Shown: positions 34,340 through 42,847 of the stretch, one piece after another
Layout of the letters: the number at the start of each line of letters is the position of its first letter
Numbering within the stretch: the first letter of the stretch is position 1
DNA from: Arthrobacter ipis
GTDB lineage: Bacteria; Actinomycetota; Actinomycetes; Actinomycetales; Micrococcaceae
Direction: 5' to 3'
DNA: 64,000 bases
NCBI RefSeq assembly: GCF_014694315.1
Contig: NZ_JAAOXD010000004.1
Coordinates: forward strand, 293,976 to 357,975
Notes under the pieces: generated by a model
Told to the model about the DNA's origin: nothing
Database searches by the model: none
What the model saw: only the letters and a program-made list of their open reading frames with translations
Translations under genes and position numbers: made by a program

Positions 34340-35881
34340 ATGATGACTGTGCCCACCCAAGCAGGACAGCGGCCTCCGGTGCAGGCCGGCCGCCCAGGAC
34401 TGGCAGCCCAGCTGCTCCGTCGCAAGCCGATCGGGCAGATGGTCCAGGAGGCCGAGACGGGCCATGGCGGAACCCGCCTGGTGCGCAGCTTCGGGGTCCT
34501 GCAGCTGACGATGATCAGCGTGGGCGCCACCCTCGGCACCGGCATCCTGGTGATCCTGGGCGAGTCCGTGCCGCTGGCCGGGCCGGCCATCTGGATCTCG
34601 TTCGCCATCGCCGGCCTGGCCGCGCTGCTGTCCGCCGTGTCCTACGCCGAAATGGCCGGCCTGGTGCCGGCCGCGGGCTCCAGCTACTCCTACACATACG
34701 CCACCATGGGCGAGGGCATGGCCTGGATCTGCGGCTGGTGCCTCGTGCTCGAATACGCTGTTTCCGTCGCTGCCGTGGCAGTGGGTGCCGGCCAGTACGT
34801 CAACGAAACGCTGGCGGTCTTCGGGCAGGTCCTGCCGGATGCAGTCTCGCAGCCGCCGGGTGACGGTGGCCTGGTGAACGTCCCGGCCATGATCATCGTG
34901 GTGCTGGCCACGGTCCTTCTGGTCCGCGGCGCCAAGGAAAGCGCGTGGATCAACACCGCGATCGTGCTGGTCAAGGTGGGGATCCTCGTCTTCTTCTGCG
35001 CGGTGGCCTTCACCGCGTTCAACGGCGGCCACTTCGAACCGCTCCTGCCGATGGGGGCCGCCGGCGTCTCCGCCGCCGCCTCCCGGGTGTTCTTCTCCTA
35101 CATCGGCTTCGACGCCGCCTCCACCGCAGGCGAGGAAGCCCGCAACCCCAAGCGCGACCTGCCCCGGGCCATCATGCTCTCCATGCTGATCGTCACCACC
35201 ATCTACGTGCTGGTTGCCGTTGCCGCCATCGGCGCCCGCCCATGGGGCTGGTTCGACGGCACCGAAGCTGCACTGGTGAAGATCCTGGAGGAAACCACCG
35301 GCCAGCCGTGGATCGCGCTGGTGTTCGCCGTCGGCGCTGTGCTCGCCATTGCCAGCATCGTACTGACCGTCCTCTACGGACAGACCCGCATCCTTCTTTC
35401 CATGTCCCGCGACGGGCTGGTTCCCAGCGTCTTTGGCCGCGTCTCCCACCGCACCGGCACCCCCGTTGCCGGAACGTTGATCGTGGGAACCGCCGTCGCC
35501 CTCACCGCCGGGCTGGTCCCACTCGGGGCGCTCGCGGATGCCACCAGCATCGGCACCCTGTTCGCCTTCGCCCTGGTGAACGTGGCCGTCATCTACCTTC
35601 GCCGCACCCGGCCGGAGCTCAGGCGGACCTTCCGGGTTCCCCTGTTCCCGCTGACACCGATCCTGGGTGCGCTGATGTGCGTCTACCTGATGGCCAACCT
35701 GGGCGCCGAAACGTGGGTGACGTTCGGGATCTGGATGCTCGTGGGACTGGCCGCCTACTTCGGCTACGGCAGGCGGCACTCGCGGGTGGCCGCGCTGGGG
35801 CAGGAGGAATACCGTGAACTATCCGCCCGTGATTCTTCCCCGGCTCCCGCATCGGCTGAAACGACAACTCTTCACCAGTAA
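34340..35881 (+). CDS. APC-family amino acid permease, probable lysine transporter
   Basis: About 513 aa from ATG ATG at 34340; an upstream in-frame ATG at 34280 would overlap the promoter. Twelve hydrophobic segments follow an N-terminal cytoplasmic part with RRKPIGQMVQEAE. APC signatures are present: ISVGATLGTGILVILGESVP (helix 1 unwound region), FAIAGLAALLSAVSYAEMAG, SRVFFSYIGFDAASTAGEEA and LLSMSRDGLVPSVFGRVSHR. This is the cationic-amino-acid (CAT/YfnA) branch. It precedes davB by 33 bp in the same operon. Lysine as substrate is inferred from that neighbour. Confidence 0.87.
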   Translation: MMTVPTQAGQRPPVQAGRPGLAAQLLRRKPIGQMVQEAETGHGGTRLVRSFGVLQLTMISVGATLGTGILVILGESVPLAGPAIWISFAIAGLAALLSAVSYAEMAGLVPAAGSSYSYTYATMGEGMAWICGWCLVLEYAVSVAAVAVGAGQYVNETLAVFGQVLPDAVSQPPGDGGLVNVPAMIIVVLATVLLVRGAKESAWINTAIVLVKVGILVFFCAVAFTAFNGGHFEPLLPMGAAGVSAAASRVFFSYIGFDAASTAGEEARNPKRDLPRAIMLSMLIVTTIYVLVAVAAIGARPWGWFDGTEAALVKILEETTGQPWIALVFAVGAVLAIASIVLTVLYGQTRILLSMSRDGLVPSVFGRVSHRTGTPVAGTLIVGTAVALTAGLVPLGALADATSIGTLFAFALVNVAVIYLRRTRPELRRTFRVPLFPLTPILGALMCVYLMANLGAETWVTFGIWMLVGLAAYFGYGRRHSRVAALGQEEYRELSARDSSPAPASAETTTLHQ

Positions 35882-35914
35882 GACAACACACGAGACCACG
35901 GAGACAGATCTTCC

Positions 35915-37648
35915 ATGACAACCGCTACCGAACTGCCGGCCTCCGACCCGTCCAGCGCCTCCACCACTGTTCCCGGCCTGCCGGGGGCCGGAGCACCGGG
36001 CCAGGCCCCGGTTACCATGCTGAACCCGGACTTCCCGTTCAGTTACGACCACTACCTGTCCCACCCGGACGGCCTGGGTTCGATCCCGCCGGAACTGTAC
36101 GGCACCGAAGTCGCGGTGGTGGGTGCCGGGCTGTCCGGGCTGGTGACAGCGTACGAGCTGATGAAGCTTGGGCTGCGCCCGGTGCTCTACGAGGCGGACC
36201 AACTCGGCGGACGCCTGCGCACCGCCAGCTTCCCGTCGGCCCCGGATGTGGTGGCAGACCTGGGCGGCATGCGGTTCCCGGTATCCGGCAGGGCGTTCTA
36301 CCACTACGTGGACCTGCTGGGACTGGAGACGCGGGACTTCCCCAACCCGCTGGCACCGGCGACTTCCAGCACCGTGATTGAGCTGGCGGGGCAGAGGCAT
36401 TACGCCGCCACCTCGGCAGACCTGCCGCCGTTCTTCCGCGAAGTGGCTGACGCCTGGAAGGCCGCCGTGAATGACGGCGCGCAGTTCACCCAGATGCAGG
36501 AAGCCATCCGGGCGAGGGACACAGCCCGGATCAAGGAACTGTGGAACGAGCTTCTTCCGGAGCTCGACGAGGAGACCTTCTACGGCTTCATCGCCGGCAG
36601 CCAGGCGTTCCGGAAGGCGGGCTTCGCACACCGCGAGGCGTTCGGTCAGGTCGGCTTCGGCACCGGCGGCTGGGACACCGACTTCCCCAACTCCATCCTG
36701 GAAATCCTCCGCGTCGTCTACACCGACGCCGACGACCAGCACCGACTCATTGCCGGGGGAGCGCAAAGGCTCCCCGAGGCACTCTGGCGCCACGCGCCGT
36801 CGGGCATGGTGCACTGGCCGGAAGGGACGTCCCTGGCGTCCCTGCACTCCGGCTCCCCGCGCGGAGCAGTGGAACGGATCAGCCGCGAGACGGACGGCAA
36901 CCTTCGCATCCGGGAGCGCTGGGGGAGGGAAGCCTCTTACCCGGCGGTGGTCACCACCTGCCAGTCATGGCTGCTGTCCACCCGGATCCATACCGAGGAG
37001 GCGCTGTTCCCGGCTGAGCTGTGGACGGCGATCGAGCGTTCGCACTACATGCAGTCGTCCAAGACGTTCGTGATGGTGGACCGGCCGTTCTGGAAGGACA
37101 TCGATCCGGAAACCGGCAGGGAGGTGCTGTCCATGACGCTCACGGACCGGCTGAACCGCGCCACCTACCTGCTGGACAACGGCCCGGACCAGCCCGCCGT
37201 GATTCTGCTGTCCTACACCTGGAACGACGACGCGCTGAAGTGGCTGGCGCTGGACGCCGACGAACGCGTGGAGCTGATGCTGCACTCGCTCGAGCAGATC
37301 TACCCCGGCGTGGATATCGCCAGCCACATCGTGGGCCAGCCCATCACCGTGTCCTGGGAGGCCGACCCCAATTTCATGGGCGCGTTCAAGGCGAACCTGC
37401 CCGGCCACTACCGCTACCAGCAGCGGCTGTTCACGCACTTTAAGCAGGACCAGCTGCCGGAAAGCCAGCGCGGCATCTTCCTCGCCGGCGACGACGTTTC
37501 CTTCACCGCCGGCTGGGCCGAGGGAGCCGTGACCACCGGCCTGAACGCGGTGTGGGGCGTGGTGAACCACCTCGGCGGCTCATCGGCACCCGGCAACCCC
37601 GGCCCCGGCGACCTGCTGGACGAGCTGGGCCCGATCAGCCTGGACTGA
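35915..37648 (+). CDS. davB: Flavin-dependent L-lysine 2-monooxygenase (DavB-like)
   Basis: 577 aa, ATG preceded by CACGGAGACAG. The FAD-binding Rossmann motif VAVVGAGLSGLVTAYELMKL is followed by YEADQLGGRL and ADLGGMRFPVSGRAFYHYVD. FGTGGWDTDFPNSILEILRV, MQSSKTFVMVDRPFWKDIDP, ITVSWEADPNFMGAFKANLP and the end NPGPGDLLDELGPISLD match Pseudomonas lysine 2-monooxygenase as I remember it. That enzyme converts L-lysine and O2 to 5-aminovaleramide, CO2 and water. The close relatives IaaM (tryptophan) and phenylalanine 2-monooxygenase share the fold, but the matches are stronger to DavB. The nitrilase-type amidase nearby supports the assignment. davT and davD are not in the window. Confidence 0.85.
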   Translation: MTTATELPASDPSSASTTVPGLPGAGAPGQAPVTMLNPDFPFSYDHYLSHPDGLGSIPPELYGTEVAVVGAGLSGLVTAYELMKLGLRPVLYEADQLGGRLRTASFPSAPDVVADLGGMRFPVSGRAFYHYVDLLGLETRDFPNPLAPATSSTVIELAGQRHYAATSADLPPFFREVADAWKAAVNDGAQFTQMQEAIRARDTARIKELWNELLPELDEETFYGFIAGSQAFRKAGFAHREAFGQVGFGTGGWDTDFPNSILEILRVVYTDADDQHRLIAGGAQRLPEALWRHAPSGMVHWPEGTSLASLHSGSPRGAVERISRETDGNLRIRERWGREASYPAVVTTCQSWLLSTRIHTEEALFPAELWTAIERSHYMQSSKTFVMVDRPFWKDIDPETGREVLSMTLTDRLNRATYLLDNGPDQPAVILLSYTWNDDALKWLALDADERVELMLHSLEQIYPGVDIASHIVGQPITVSWEADPNFMGAFKANLPGHYRYQQRLFTHFKQDQLPESQRGIFLAGDDVSFTAGWAEGAVTTGLNAVWGVVNHLGGSSAPGNPGPGDLLDELGPISLD

Positions 37649-37676
37649 CCCGCGGTCCCCAACCGGGTAGCACTTC

Positions 37677-37704
37677 AGGGCGTTCCCAGCGCTGGGAACG
37701 CCCT
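37677..37704. terminator. Perfect 28-bp palindrome between convergent davB and gamma-carbonic-anhydrase genes
   Basis: AGGGCGTTCCCAGC (37677-37690) is directly followed by its exact inverse GCTGGGAACGCCCT (37691-37704). It sits 29 bp after davB and 10 bp before the opposite stop, fitting a bidirectional terminator, although there is no U tract. Confidence 0.7.
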
Positions 37705-37714
37705 GTGCTGCGAC

Positions 37715-38239
37715 CTACTTGGGCGCGTGGACTTCGCGGTGCGCCCGGGCGAGCTCCCGGTACCGCGCTGCGTTGTTCTTCACGCCGTCGAACTCCTCAT
37801 CGGTAAGTTCGCGGCGCACCTTGGCCGGGACACCGGCCACCAGCGAGCGGGGCGGGACAACAGTCCCTTCCAGCACGACGGCGCCGGCCGCCACGAGCGA
37901 GCCGGCGCCGATCACCGCGCCGTTCAGGATGGTGGCGCTCATGCCGATGAGGCAGTCGTCCTCCACGGTGCAGCCATGGACGACGGCGCTGTGCCCCACA
38001 CTGACCCGCGCCCCCACGCTGCAGGGAAAGCCGGGGTCGGCATGCAGCACCACGTTGTCCTGCAGGTTGCTGCCGGTGCCCACGGTGATGGCGGCGGTGT
38101 CCGCGCGGACCGAAACGCCGTAGAACGCACTGGCGTCCTCGGCGAGCGTGGCGCGGCCGATGACCGACGCCGTCGGCGCAACGAAAACGGAAGGGTGAAT
38201 GTCCGGGGTGTCACCGGCGAAGGGGTAAATGGGAGCCAT
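37715..38239 (-). CDS. Gamma-carbonic-anhydrase-like hexapeptide-repeat protein
   Basis: 174 aa, the usual length of the YrdA/PaaY/CaiE group. A left-handed beta-helix of hexapeptide repeats runs from about residue 10 to 140 (VFVAPTASVIGRATLAEDAS, FYGVSVRADTAAITVGTGSN, AVVHGCTVEDDCLIGMSATI), followed by a C-terminal helix (RELTDEEFDGVKNNAARYRE). In this family a trimer binds metal between subunits through three histidines; candidates are His66 in VVLHADPG, His83 in VGHSAVVHGC and His88. Carbonic anhydrase activity is shown for only some members. It is a single gene, convergent with davB, with no pathway link visible. Confidence 0.9.
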   Translation of the reverse strand: MAPIYPFAGDTPDIHPSVFVAPTASVIGRATLAEDASAFYGVSVRADTAAITVGTGSNLQDNVVLHADPGFPCSVGARVSVGHSAVVHGCTVEDDCLIGMSATILNGAVIGAGSLVAAGAVVLEGTVVPPRSLVAGVPAKVRRELTDEEFDGVKNNAARYRELARAHREVHAPK

Positions 38240-38288
38240 GCCCCAAGCCTAGGACACCGGCACCCCATGACCCTCCTTAGGAGTTTTA

Positions 38289-38335
38289 GTCCAGTTGTCG
38301 CGAGTTAAAGGGCCATCAGGGCGCGATATCTGGAC
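38289..38335. repeat. Interrupted inverted repeat between the carbonic-anhydrase and SMR genes
   Basis: GTCCAGTTGTCGCG (38289-38302) can pair with CGCGATATCTGGAC (38322-38335), with the central four bases unpaired. It lies 47 bp after the SMR stop on that strand and may act as a weak terminator. Confidence 0.35.
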
Positions 38336-38381
38336 AAAAACGCATCCGAGCCGGGATATGGATCTCCTGCCGGGAAGACCG

Positions 38382-38702
38382 TCAGTGGGCTCCGCCGACG
38401 TTCAGGACGACGACGCCGGCCACCACCAGTGCGATCCCGAGGATCTTCATGACGTTCAGTTCCTCGCCGAGGAAGACGGCGCCGATGGCCACGATGGCGA
38501 CCGTTCCGAGGCCTGACCACAGGGCATAGGCGACGCCGACGGGTACACTTTTGACCACCTGGGAAAGCAACGCGAAGGCAACCCCGTAAGACGCCAGGCA
38601 CCAGACACTGGGCCAGAGCCGGCTGAATCCCTCTGTGAACTTCAGGAGACTGGTGCCCAGGACCTCGACGGCGATCGCCAGTGCCAGATAGACGTAGCCC
38701 AA
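38382..38702 (-). CDS. Small multidrug resistance (SMR/EmrE-type) efflux protein
   Basis: 106 aa from the TTG at 38702, chosen because GAGAGGA lies upstream and the length matches the family. Four hydrophobic helices are visible: YVYLALAIAVEVLGTSLLKF has the essential Glu in helix 1, followed by TEGFSRLWPSVWCLASYGVA, VPVGVAYALWSGLGTVAIVA with the conserved GVAYALWSG, and MKILGIALVVAGVVVLNVGG. SMR dimers exchange protons for cationic compounds such as quaternary ammonium or guanidinium. The single-gene setting favours an EmrE/QacE-like homodimer. The leader contains a small GC-rich hairpin but no guanidine riboswitch that I can recognise. Confidence 0.92.
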   Translation of the reverse strand: MGYVYLALAIAVEVLGTSLLKFTEGFSRLWPSVWCLASYGVAFALLSQVVKSVPVGVAYALWSGLGTVAIVAIGAVFLGEELNVMKILGIALVVAGVVVLNVGGAH

Positions 38703-38888
38703 GACGTATTGTCCTCTCTGATTGCTGGGGCCTGACCGGCGTGCTGCCGGCGTTGCGCACCCACGGTCCCATCCTAGGTGCGCGCGGAACGGTGGATTCA
38801 CCCGAGGGGCCGCTACAGCTCCAGCAAGTCTTCTCAAAGGCGTGGGCCAGCTTCTCCGGGTCGGTCTGTCGGCGCCGGTGGGCGGTGG

Positions 38889-39248
38889 TCAGGGGAGGAC
38901 GACGGCGATCGGCGCACCCGGTTCTGCCACCCGCTCAAGCTCCCGCACGACGTCGTCCGCCTGGTCCGCCGTAAGGCCCTCCAGCGACTGGACAGCCCAG
39001 ACCGCCGGGAACGTATTCACGGCGAAGGGCAGGCGCGCGGGCTCCGCCACGGAGACGCTCAGGCGGCGGGCCATGGCGTACCTTACGTTGCCGTCGAAGG
39101 GGTCAACGCCCGTGTAGTGGATTCCGGCCTGGACGAACCGGAGGCCGTCGTCGCCCGGGCCGCAGCACACGTCCAGCACGGAGTGCCTGCCCTGTGCTTT
39201 GAGCAGGGCGATGAATGGTTCCAGCGAAGTTTCTGTCAGCAGAGTCAT
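38889..39248 (-). CDS. Short class I SAM-dependent methyltransferase
   Basis: 119 aa. The SAM-binding motif I is VLDVCCGPGDDGLRF, motif II is YTGVDPFDGNV, and a later strand is FPAVWAVQSLEGLTADQADD. Sequence ends at GAPIAVVLP, much shorter than typical 200-270 aa enzymes, so only the core Rossmann half is present. The 186-bp gap after the stop can be read in another frame as DPEKLAHAFEKTCWSCS, which could be the original C-terminus after a frameshift, or chance. Substrate unknown. It lies 68 bp after purU on the same strand, possibly in one transcript. Confidence 0.7.
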   Translation of the reverse strand: MTLLTETSLEPFIALLKAQGRHSVLDVCCGPGDDGLRFVQAGIHYTGVDPFDGNVRYAMARRLSVSVAEPARLPFAVNTFPAVWAVQSLEGLTADQADDVVRELERVAEPGAPIAVVLP

Positions 39249-39316
39249 CGTGTTAACCAGTCTTGGTTAAAACCCGCCCAGTGTGAACCGCTGGCAAGCC
39301 CGTAAAAGGCGGAGCG

Positions 39317-40177
39317 TCAGTTGAAGACGACCGTCCGGTTGCCGTCCAGGAGCACGCGGTGTTCGGCGTGCCACTGCACGGCCTGGGCGAGGGTGCGGCC
39401 TTCCACGTCCCGGCCCATCTGCACGAACTGCTCCGGCGTGCGCGCGTGGTCCACCCGGATGACTTCCTGTTCGATGATCGGGCCCTCGTCCAGCGCAGCG
39501 GTGACGTAGTGCGCGGTGGCACCGATCAGCTTCACGCCGCGGGCATGGGCCTGGTGGTAGGGCTTGGCCCCCTTGAAGGACGGCAGGAAGGAGTGGTGGA
39601 TGTTGATGGCCTTGCCGGTCAGCTCGGTGCACAGGTCGTCGGAGATGATCTGCATGTAACGGGCCAGGACGGTCAGTTCGACGCCCTCTTCGGCGATGAT
39701 CTTGCGCAGCTGGTCCTCGGCCTGTTCCTTCGTGTCGGCCGTCACCGGGATGTAGTGGAACGGAATGCCGTAGAACTCGGCCAGCCCGGCCAGGTCGCGG
39801 TGGTTGGAGACGATCGCGGGGATCTCGATGGGCAGGGTGCCGGAGCGCTGCAAGAACAGGAGATCGTTCAGGCAGTGGGCGGACTTGCTGGCCATCAGCA
39901 GGGTACGGACCTTCCGGCCGACGGGGTTCAGGTTCCACTGCATGCCGAAGGCTTCGGCCACCGGTTCCAGGGCGGCGACAACCTCGTTTTCGGGTGCGGT
40001 GGTGGTGGCTTCCACGCGCATGAAGAAGGTGCCGGTGGATTCGCTGCCGTACTGCTGGGAGTCCGTAATATTGCAGCCCGCCACGAGCAGGGCGCCGGCC
40101 ACGGCGTGGACGATTCCCGGGCGGTCCGGGCAGGACAGGGTTACGACGTGCGATTTGGCGAGCTGGTCTTCATTCAC
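39317..40177 (-). CDS. purU: Formyltetrahydrofolate deformylase
   Basis: 286 aa from the GTG at 40177. It hydrolyses 10-formyl-THF to formate and THF, balancing the one-carbon pool. The N-terminal ACT domain (VVTLSCPDRPGIVHAVAGAL, about residues 8-85) is followed by a formyltransferase domain with INIHHSFLPSFKGAKPYHQA carrying the catalytic Asn and His, and THYV/TAALDEGPIIEQEVIRV carrying the Asp region. It is divergent from the ZTP-riboswitch-controlled glyA-folD genes, which supply the opposite flow of one-carbon units. In E. coli PurU is activated by methionine and inhibited by glycine through the ACT domain. Confidence 0.96.
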   Translation of the reverse strand: MNEDQLAKSHVVTLSCPDRPGIVHAVAGALLVAGCNITDSQQYGSESTGTFFMRVEATTTAPENEVVAALEPVAEAFGMQWNLNPVGRKVRTLLMASKSAHCLNDLLFLQRSGTLPIEIPAIVSNHRDLAGLAEFYGIPFHYIPVTADTKEQAEDQLRKIIAEEGVELTVLARYMQIISDDLCTELTGKAINIHHSFLPSFKGAKPYHQAHARGVKLIGATAHYVTAALDEGPIIEQEVIRVDHARTPEQFVQMGRDVEGRTLAQAVQWHAEHRVLLDGNRTVVFN

Positions 40178-40219
40178 GAAGAACAGCCTACCCGCGCGTC
40201 GGTCCCGCTTTTGATAGTG

Positions 40220-40301
40220 TGGTGGCGTCGCAACTGGCGTTTGGGTGGCTAACCACCAGGGAGCGGCATTCACGAAGACCACGGATCGTACGCCTGGGCC
40301 G
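40220..40301 (+). ncRNA. ZTP (pfl) riboswitch in the glyA leader
   Basis: The conserved first part GTCGCAACTGGCG is followed by a GGTGG-CTAA-CCACC stem and AGGGAGCGG. After a variable linker the conserved 3' part CGCCTGGGC (40291-40299) appears. Order and sequence match the pfl/ZTP motif, which binds ZTP/ZMP when 10-formyl-THF is short and turns on folate and purine genes. A GATAGT -10 box lies just upstream (about 40213-40218). The 180 nt between aptamer and glyA would hold the expression platform. Confidence 0.9.
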
Positions 40302-40480
40302 AGGGTCATGTTTTGCCGGTAGCGCTGCGCTTCTCGAAGAGCGGCCACCCGATTGCGCTGCGGCGCCCTGGATAGACCTGCGCCCGGAACGTTTCCGGAT
40401 GGTGGTCACCGACGGGCGGAGCAACGTGCCAGCCGGTAGCCTGACCTTTAGCAGTGCCCATCCCTAGCCAGGAGTTCTTC

Positions 40481-41785
40481 GTGACTACTTCACCGACTTC
40501 CGTTAGCACCTCCGCCGTCAGCAACCAGCCGCTGGCTGAGCTCGATCCCGAGATCGCCGCAGTACTGGACCAGGAACTTGGCCGCCAGCGCGGCACCCTG
40601 GAAATGATCGCCTCCGAAAACTTCGCCCCCCGCGCGGTCATGGAAGCCCAAGGCTCCGTTCTGACCAACAAGTACGCCGAAGGCTACCCGGGCCGCCGCT
40701 ACTACGGCGGCTGCGAGTATGTGGACGTCGCCGAGCAGCTGGCGATTGACCGGGTCAAGGACCTGTTCGGCGCCGAATACGCCAACGTCCAGCCGCACTC
40801 CGGCGCGCAGGCCAACGCTGCCGCGCTCTCCGCCATGATCACCCCCGGTGACAAGATCCTGGGCCTGTCCCTGGCCCACGGCGGACACCTCACGCACGGC
40901 ATGAAGCTGAACTTCTCCGGCAAGCTCTACAACGTGGCCGCCTACCAGGTGGAGCAGGACAACTTCCGCGTCGATATGGACAAGCTGCGCGAGCAGGCCA
41001 TCGCCGAGAAGCCGCAGGTGATCATCGCCGGCTGGTCCGCCTACCCGCGCCACCTCGACTTCGCCGCGTTCCGCTCCATCGCCGATGAAGTTGGCGCCCT
41101 GCTCTGGACGGACATGGCACACTTCGCCGGCCTCGTGGCAGCAGGCCTGCACCCGAGCCCGGTGCCGCACTCCGACGTCGTCACCTCCACCGTGCACAAG
41201 ACCCTCGCCGGCCCCCGCTCCGGTGTGATCCTGGCCAAGCAGGAGTGGGCCAAGAAGCTCAACTCCAACGTCTTCCCGGGCCAGCAGGGCGGACCGCTCA
41301 TGCACGTCATCGCCGCCAAGGCCGTGGCCTTCAAGATTGCCGGCACCGCCGAATTCAAGGAGCGCCAGGAGCGCGTCCTGGAAGGCGCCAAGATCATCGC
41401 CGACCGCCTCAACCAGTCGGATGTTGCCGAGGCCGGCGTGTCCGTCCTCACCGGCGGCACCGACGTTCACCTGGTGCTCGTCGACCTGCGCAACTCGCAG
41501 CTGGACGGCCAGCAGGCCGAGGACCTCCTGCACTCCGTGGGCATCACCGTCAACCGCAACGCCGTGCCGTTCGACCCCCGCCCGCCGATGGTCACCTCCG
41601 GCCTGCGCATCGGCACACCGGCCCTGGCCACCCGCGGATTCGGCGCCACCGAGTTCACTGAGGTTGCCGAGATCATCGCCACCGCACTGAAGGCGGGCTC
41701 CGCCACGGACGTCGAGGCCCTGCAGGCCCGCGTGGACAAGCTCGCCGTCGACTTCCCGCTGTACCCGCAGCACGAGCAGTGGTGA
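40481..41785 (+). CDS. glyA: Serine hydroxymethyltransferase
   Basis: 434 aa from the GTG at 40481, fixed by AGGAG seven bases upstream. PLP enzyme converting serine and THF to glycine and 5,10-methylene-THF. Family motifs: [69 protein letters not shown] and the PLP lysine in [15 protein letters not shown]. It is the first gene of a glyA-folD operon under a ZTP riboswitch, so expression should rise when formylated folate is low. Confidence 0.97.
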   Translation: MTTSPTSVSTSAVSNQPLAELDPEIAAVLDQELGRQRGTLEMIASENFAPRAVMEAQGSVLTNKYAEGYPGRRYYGGCEYVDVAEQLAIDRVKDLFGAEYANVQPHSGAQANAAALSAMITPGDKILGLSLAHGGHLTHGMKLNFSGKLYNVAAYQVEQDNFRVDMDKLREQAIAEKPQVIIAGWSAYPRHLDFAAFRSIADEVGALLWTDMAHFAGLVAAGLHPSPVPHSDVVTSTVHKTLAGPRSGVILAKQEWAKKLNSNVFPGQQGGPLMHVIAAKAVAFKIAGTAEFKERQERVLEGAKIIADRLNQSDVAEAGVSVLTGGTDVHLVLVDLRNSQLDGQQAEDLLHSVGITVNRNAVPFDPRPPMVTSGLRIGTPALATRGFGATEFTEVAEIIATALKAGSATDVEALQARVDKLAVDFPLYPQHEQW

Positions 41786-41793
41786 ACCCGTCT

Positions 41794-42687
41794 ATGGCGC
41801 AGACCGCGAAGATCCTTGACGGCAAGGCAGCATCTGCAGCCATCAAGTCCGAGCTGGCTGAGCGCGTCGCGGCCCTGAAGGCCCGCGGCGTCACTCCGGG
41901 CATTGCCACCGTGCTCGTGGGCGCGGACCCCGCCTCGCAGCTGTACGTGTCCATGAAGCACAAGCAGTCTGTGGAGATCGGGATGAACTCGATCCAGCGT
42001 GAGCTTCCGGCGGACGCCACCCAGGCTCAGGTCGAGGCCCTCATCGACGATCTCAATGCGGACCCTGCCTGCCACGGTTACATCGTGCAGCTGCCGCTGC
42101 CCAAGCATTTGGACACACACGCCATTTTGGAGCGGATCGACCCCGCCAAGGATGCCGACGGCCTGCACCCCACCAACCTTGGCCGGCTGGTGCTCAACGT
42201 CAACGACGAGATCACTTCGCCGCTGCCGTGCACTCCCCGCGGCGTCATCGAACTCCTGGAGCGCAACGGCTACAGCCTCTCGGGCAAGCACGTCGTGGTG
42301 GTGGGCCGCGGCGTCACGATCGGCCGCTCGATCGGCCTGCTGCTGACCCGGCGGGCCGTGAACGCCACCGTGACGCTGACGCATACCGGAACCGGGAACC
42401 TCTCGGAGCTGCTGCGCCAGGCGGACGTCATTGTGGGCGCGGCGGGTGCAAAGCACATCGTCAAGGCTGCGGACGTAAAGCCGGGCGCAGCAGTGATCGA
42501 CGTCGGTGTCACCCGTGAAACCGACGCTGAGACGGGCAAGAGCAGGGTCCACGGCGACATCGATCCCGCCGCTGCCGAGGTTGCTGGCTGGATTTCGCCG
42601 AACCCCGGCGGCGTCGGTCCCATGACCGTGGCGCTGCTCATGACCAACGTGGTCGAAGCCGCGGAACGCCAGGCGGGGATTGCTTAA
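41794..42687 (+). CDS. folD: Bifunctional methylene-THF dehydrogenase / methenyl-THF cyclohydrolase
   Basis: 297 aa from the ATG at 41794, with GGTGA seven bases upstream; GTG codons at 41779 and 41782 overlap glyA and are alternatives. It converts 5,10-methylene-THF to 10-formyl-THF with NADP. Signatures: [20 protein letters not shown] with the catalytic Lys, [48 protein letters not shown] (NADP loop) and [20 protein letters not shown]. It follows glyA by eight bases; together they supply the formyl group used by purN and purH in the same window. Confidence 0.96.
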   Translation: MAQTAKILDGKAASAAIKSELAERVAALKARGVTPGIATVLVGADPASQLYVSMKHKQSVEIGMNSIQRELPADATQAQVEALIDDLNADPACHGYIVQLPLPKHLDTHAILERIDPAKDADGLHPTNLGRLVLNVNDEITSPLPCTPRGVIELLERNGYSLSGKHVVVVGRGVTIGRSIGLLLTRRAVNATVTLTHTGTGNLSELLRQADVIVGAAGAKHIVKAADVKPGAAVIDVGVTRETDAETGKSRVHGDIDPAAAEVAGWISPNPGGVGPMTVALLMTNVVEAAERQAGIA

Positions 42688-42711
42688 CCAGCGGGCGTCG
42701 GTCCGACTGAC

Positions 42712-42770
42712 TGGGCCCACGCCCGCAGGGTTCCCTGGCCGAGCTTGCGAGGTTAGGGAGCGGGTGGGGA
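42712..42770. repeat. Intergenic repeat, single copy after folD
   Basis: TGGGCCCACGCCCGCAGGGT through GGTTAGGGAGCGGGTGGGGA; inverted copy of the repeat found twice at 12003-12118. Confidence 0.75.
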
Positions 42771-42773
42771 GTC

Positions 42774-42789
42774 TACTCCTCCGGGAGTA
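42774..42789. promoter_or_regulatory. Predicted response-regulator site TACTCC-N4-GGAGTA upstream of the histidine kinase
   Basis: TACTCCTCCGGGAGTA has perfect ACTCC/GGAGT arms around four bases. It lies 58 bp before the kinase ATG and about 45 bp before its TAGGCT -10 box. The same arms and spacing occur at 44721-44736. Confidence 0.5.
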
Positions 42790-42847
42790 GGCGCCCTACG
42801 CCGTTAAGCCGACGACGGCCATGGCCTTCCCGGCTAGGCTCGGACAT

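Noticed and set aside
35915..37648. Assignment as tryptophan 2-monooxygenase (IaaM, auxin pathway)
   Set aside because: The overall motif agreement is closer to lysine 2-monooxygenase and the nearby amidase resembles DavA. The IAM route remains a fallback.
38703..38790. Guanidine riboswitch in the SMR leader
   Set aside because: Only a short GC-rich hairpin is present. The conserved ykkC or mini-ykkC ACGR-loop pattern is missing.
40188..40467. Small ORFs in the glyA leader
   Set aside because: They lie across the ZTP aptamer and have no ribosome site or conserved composition.
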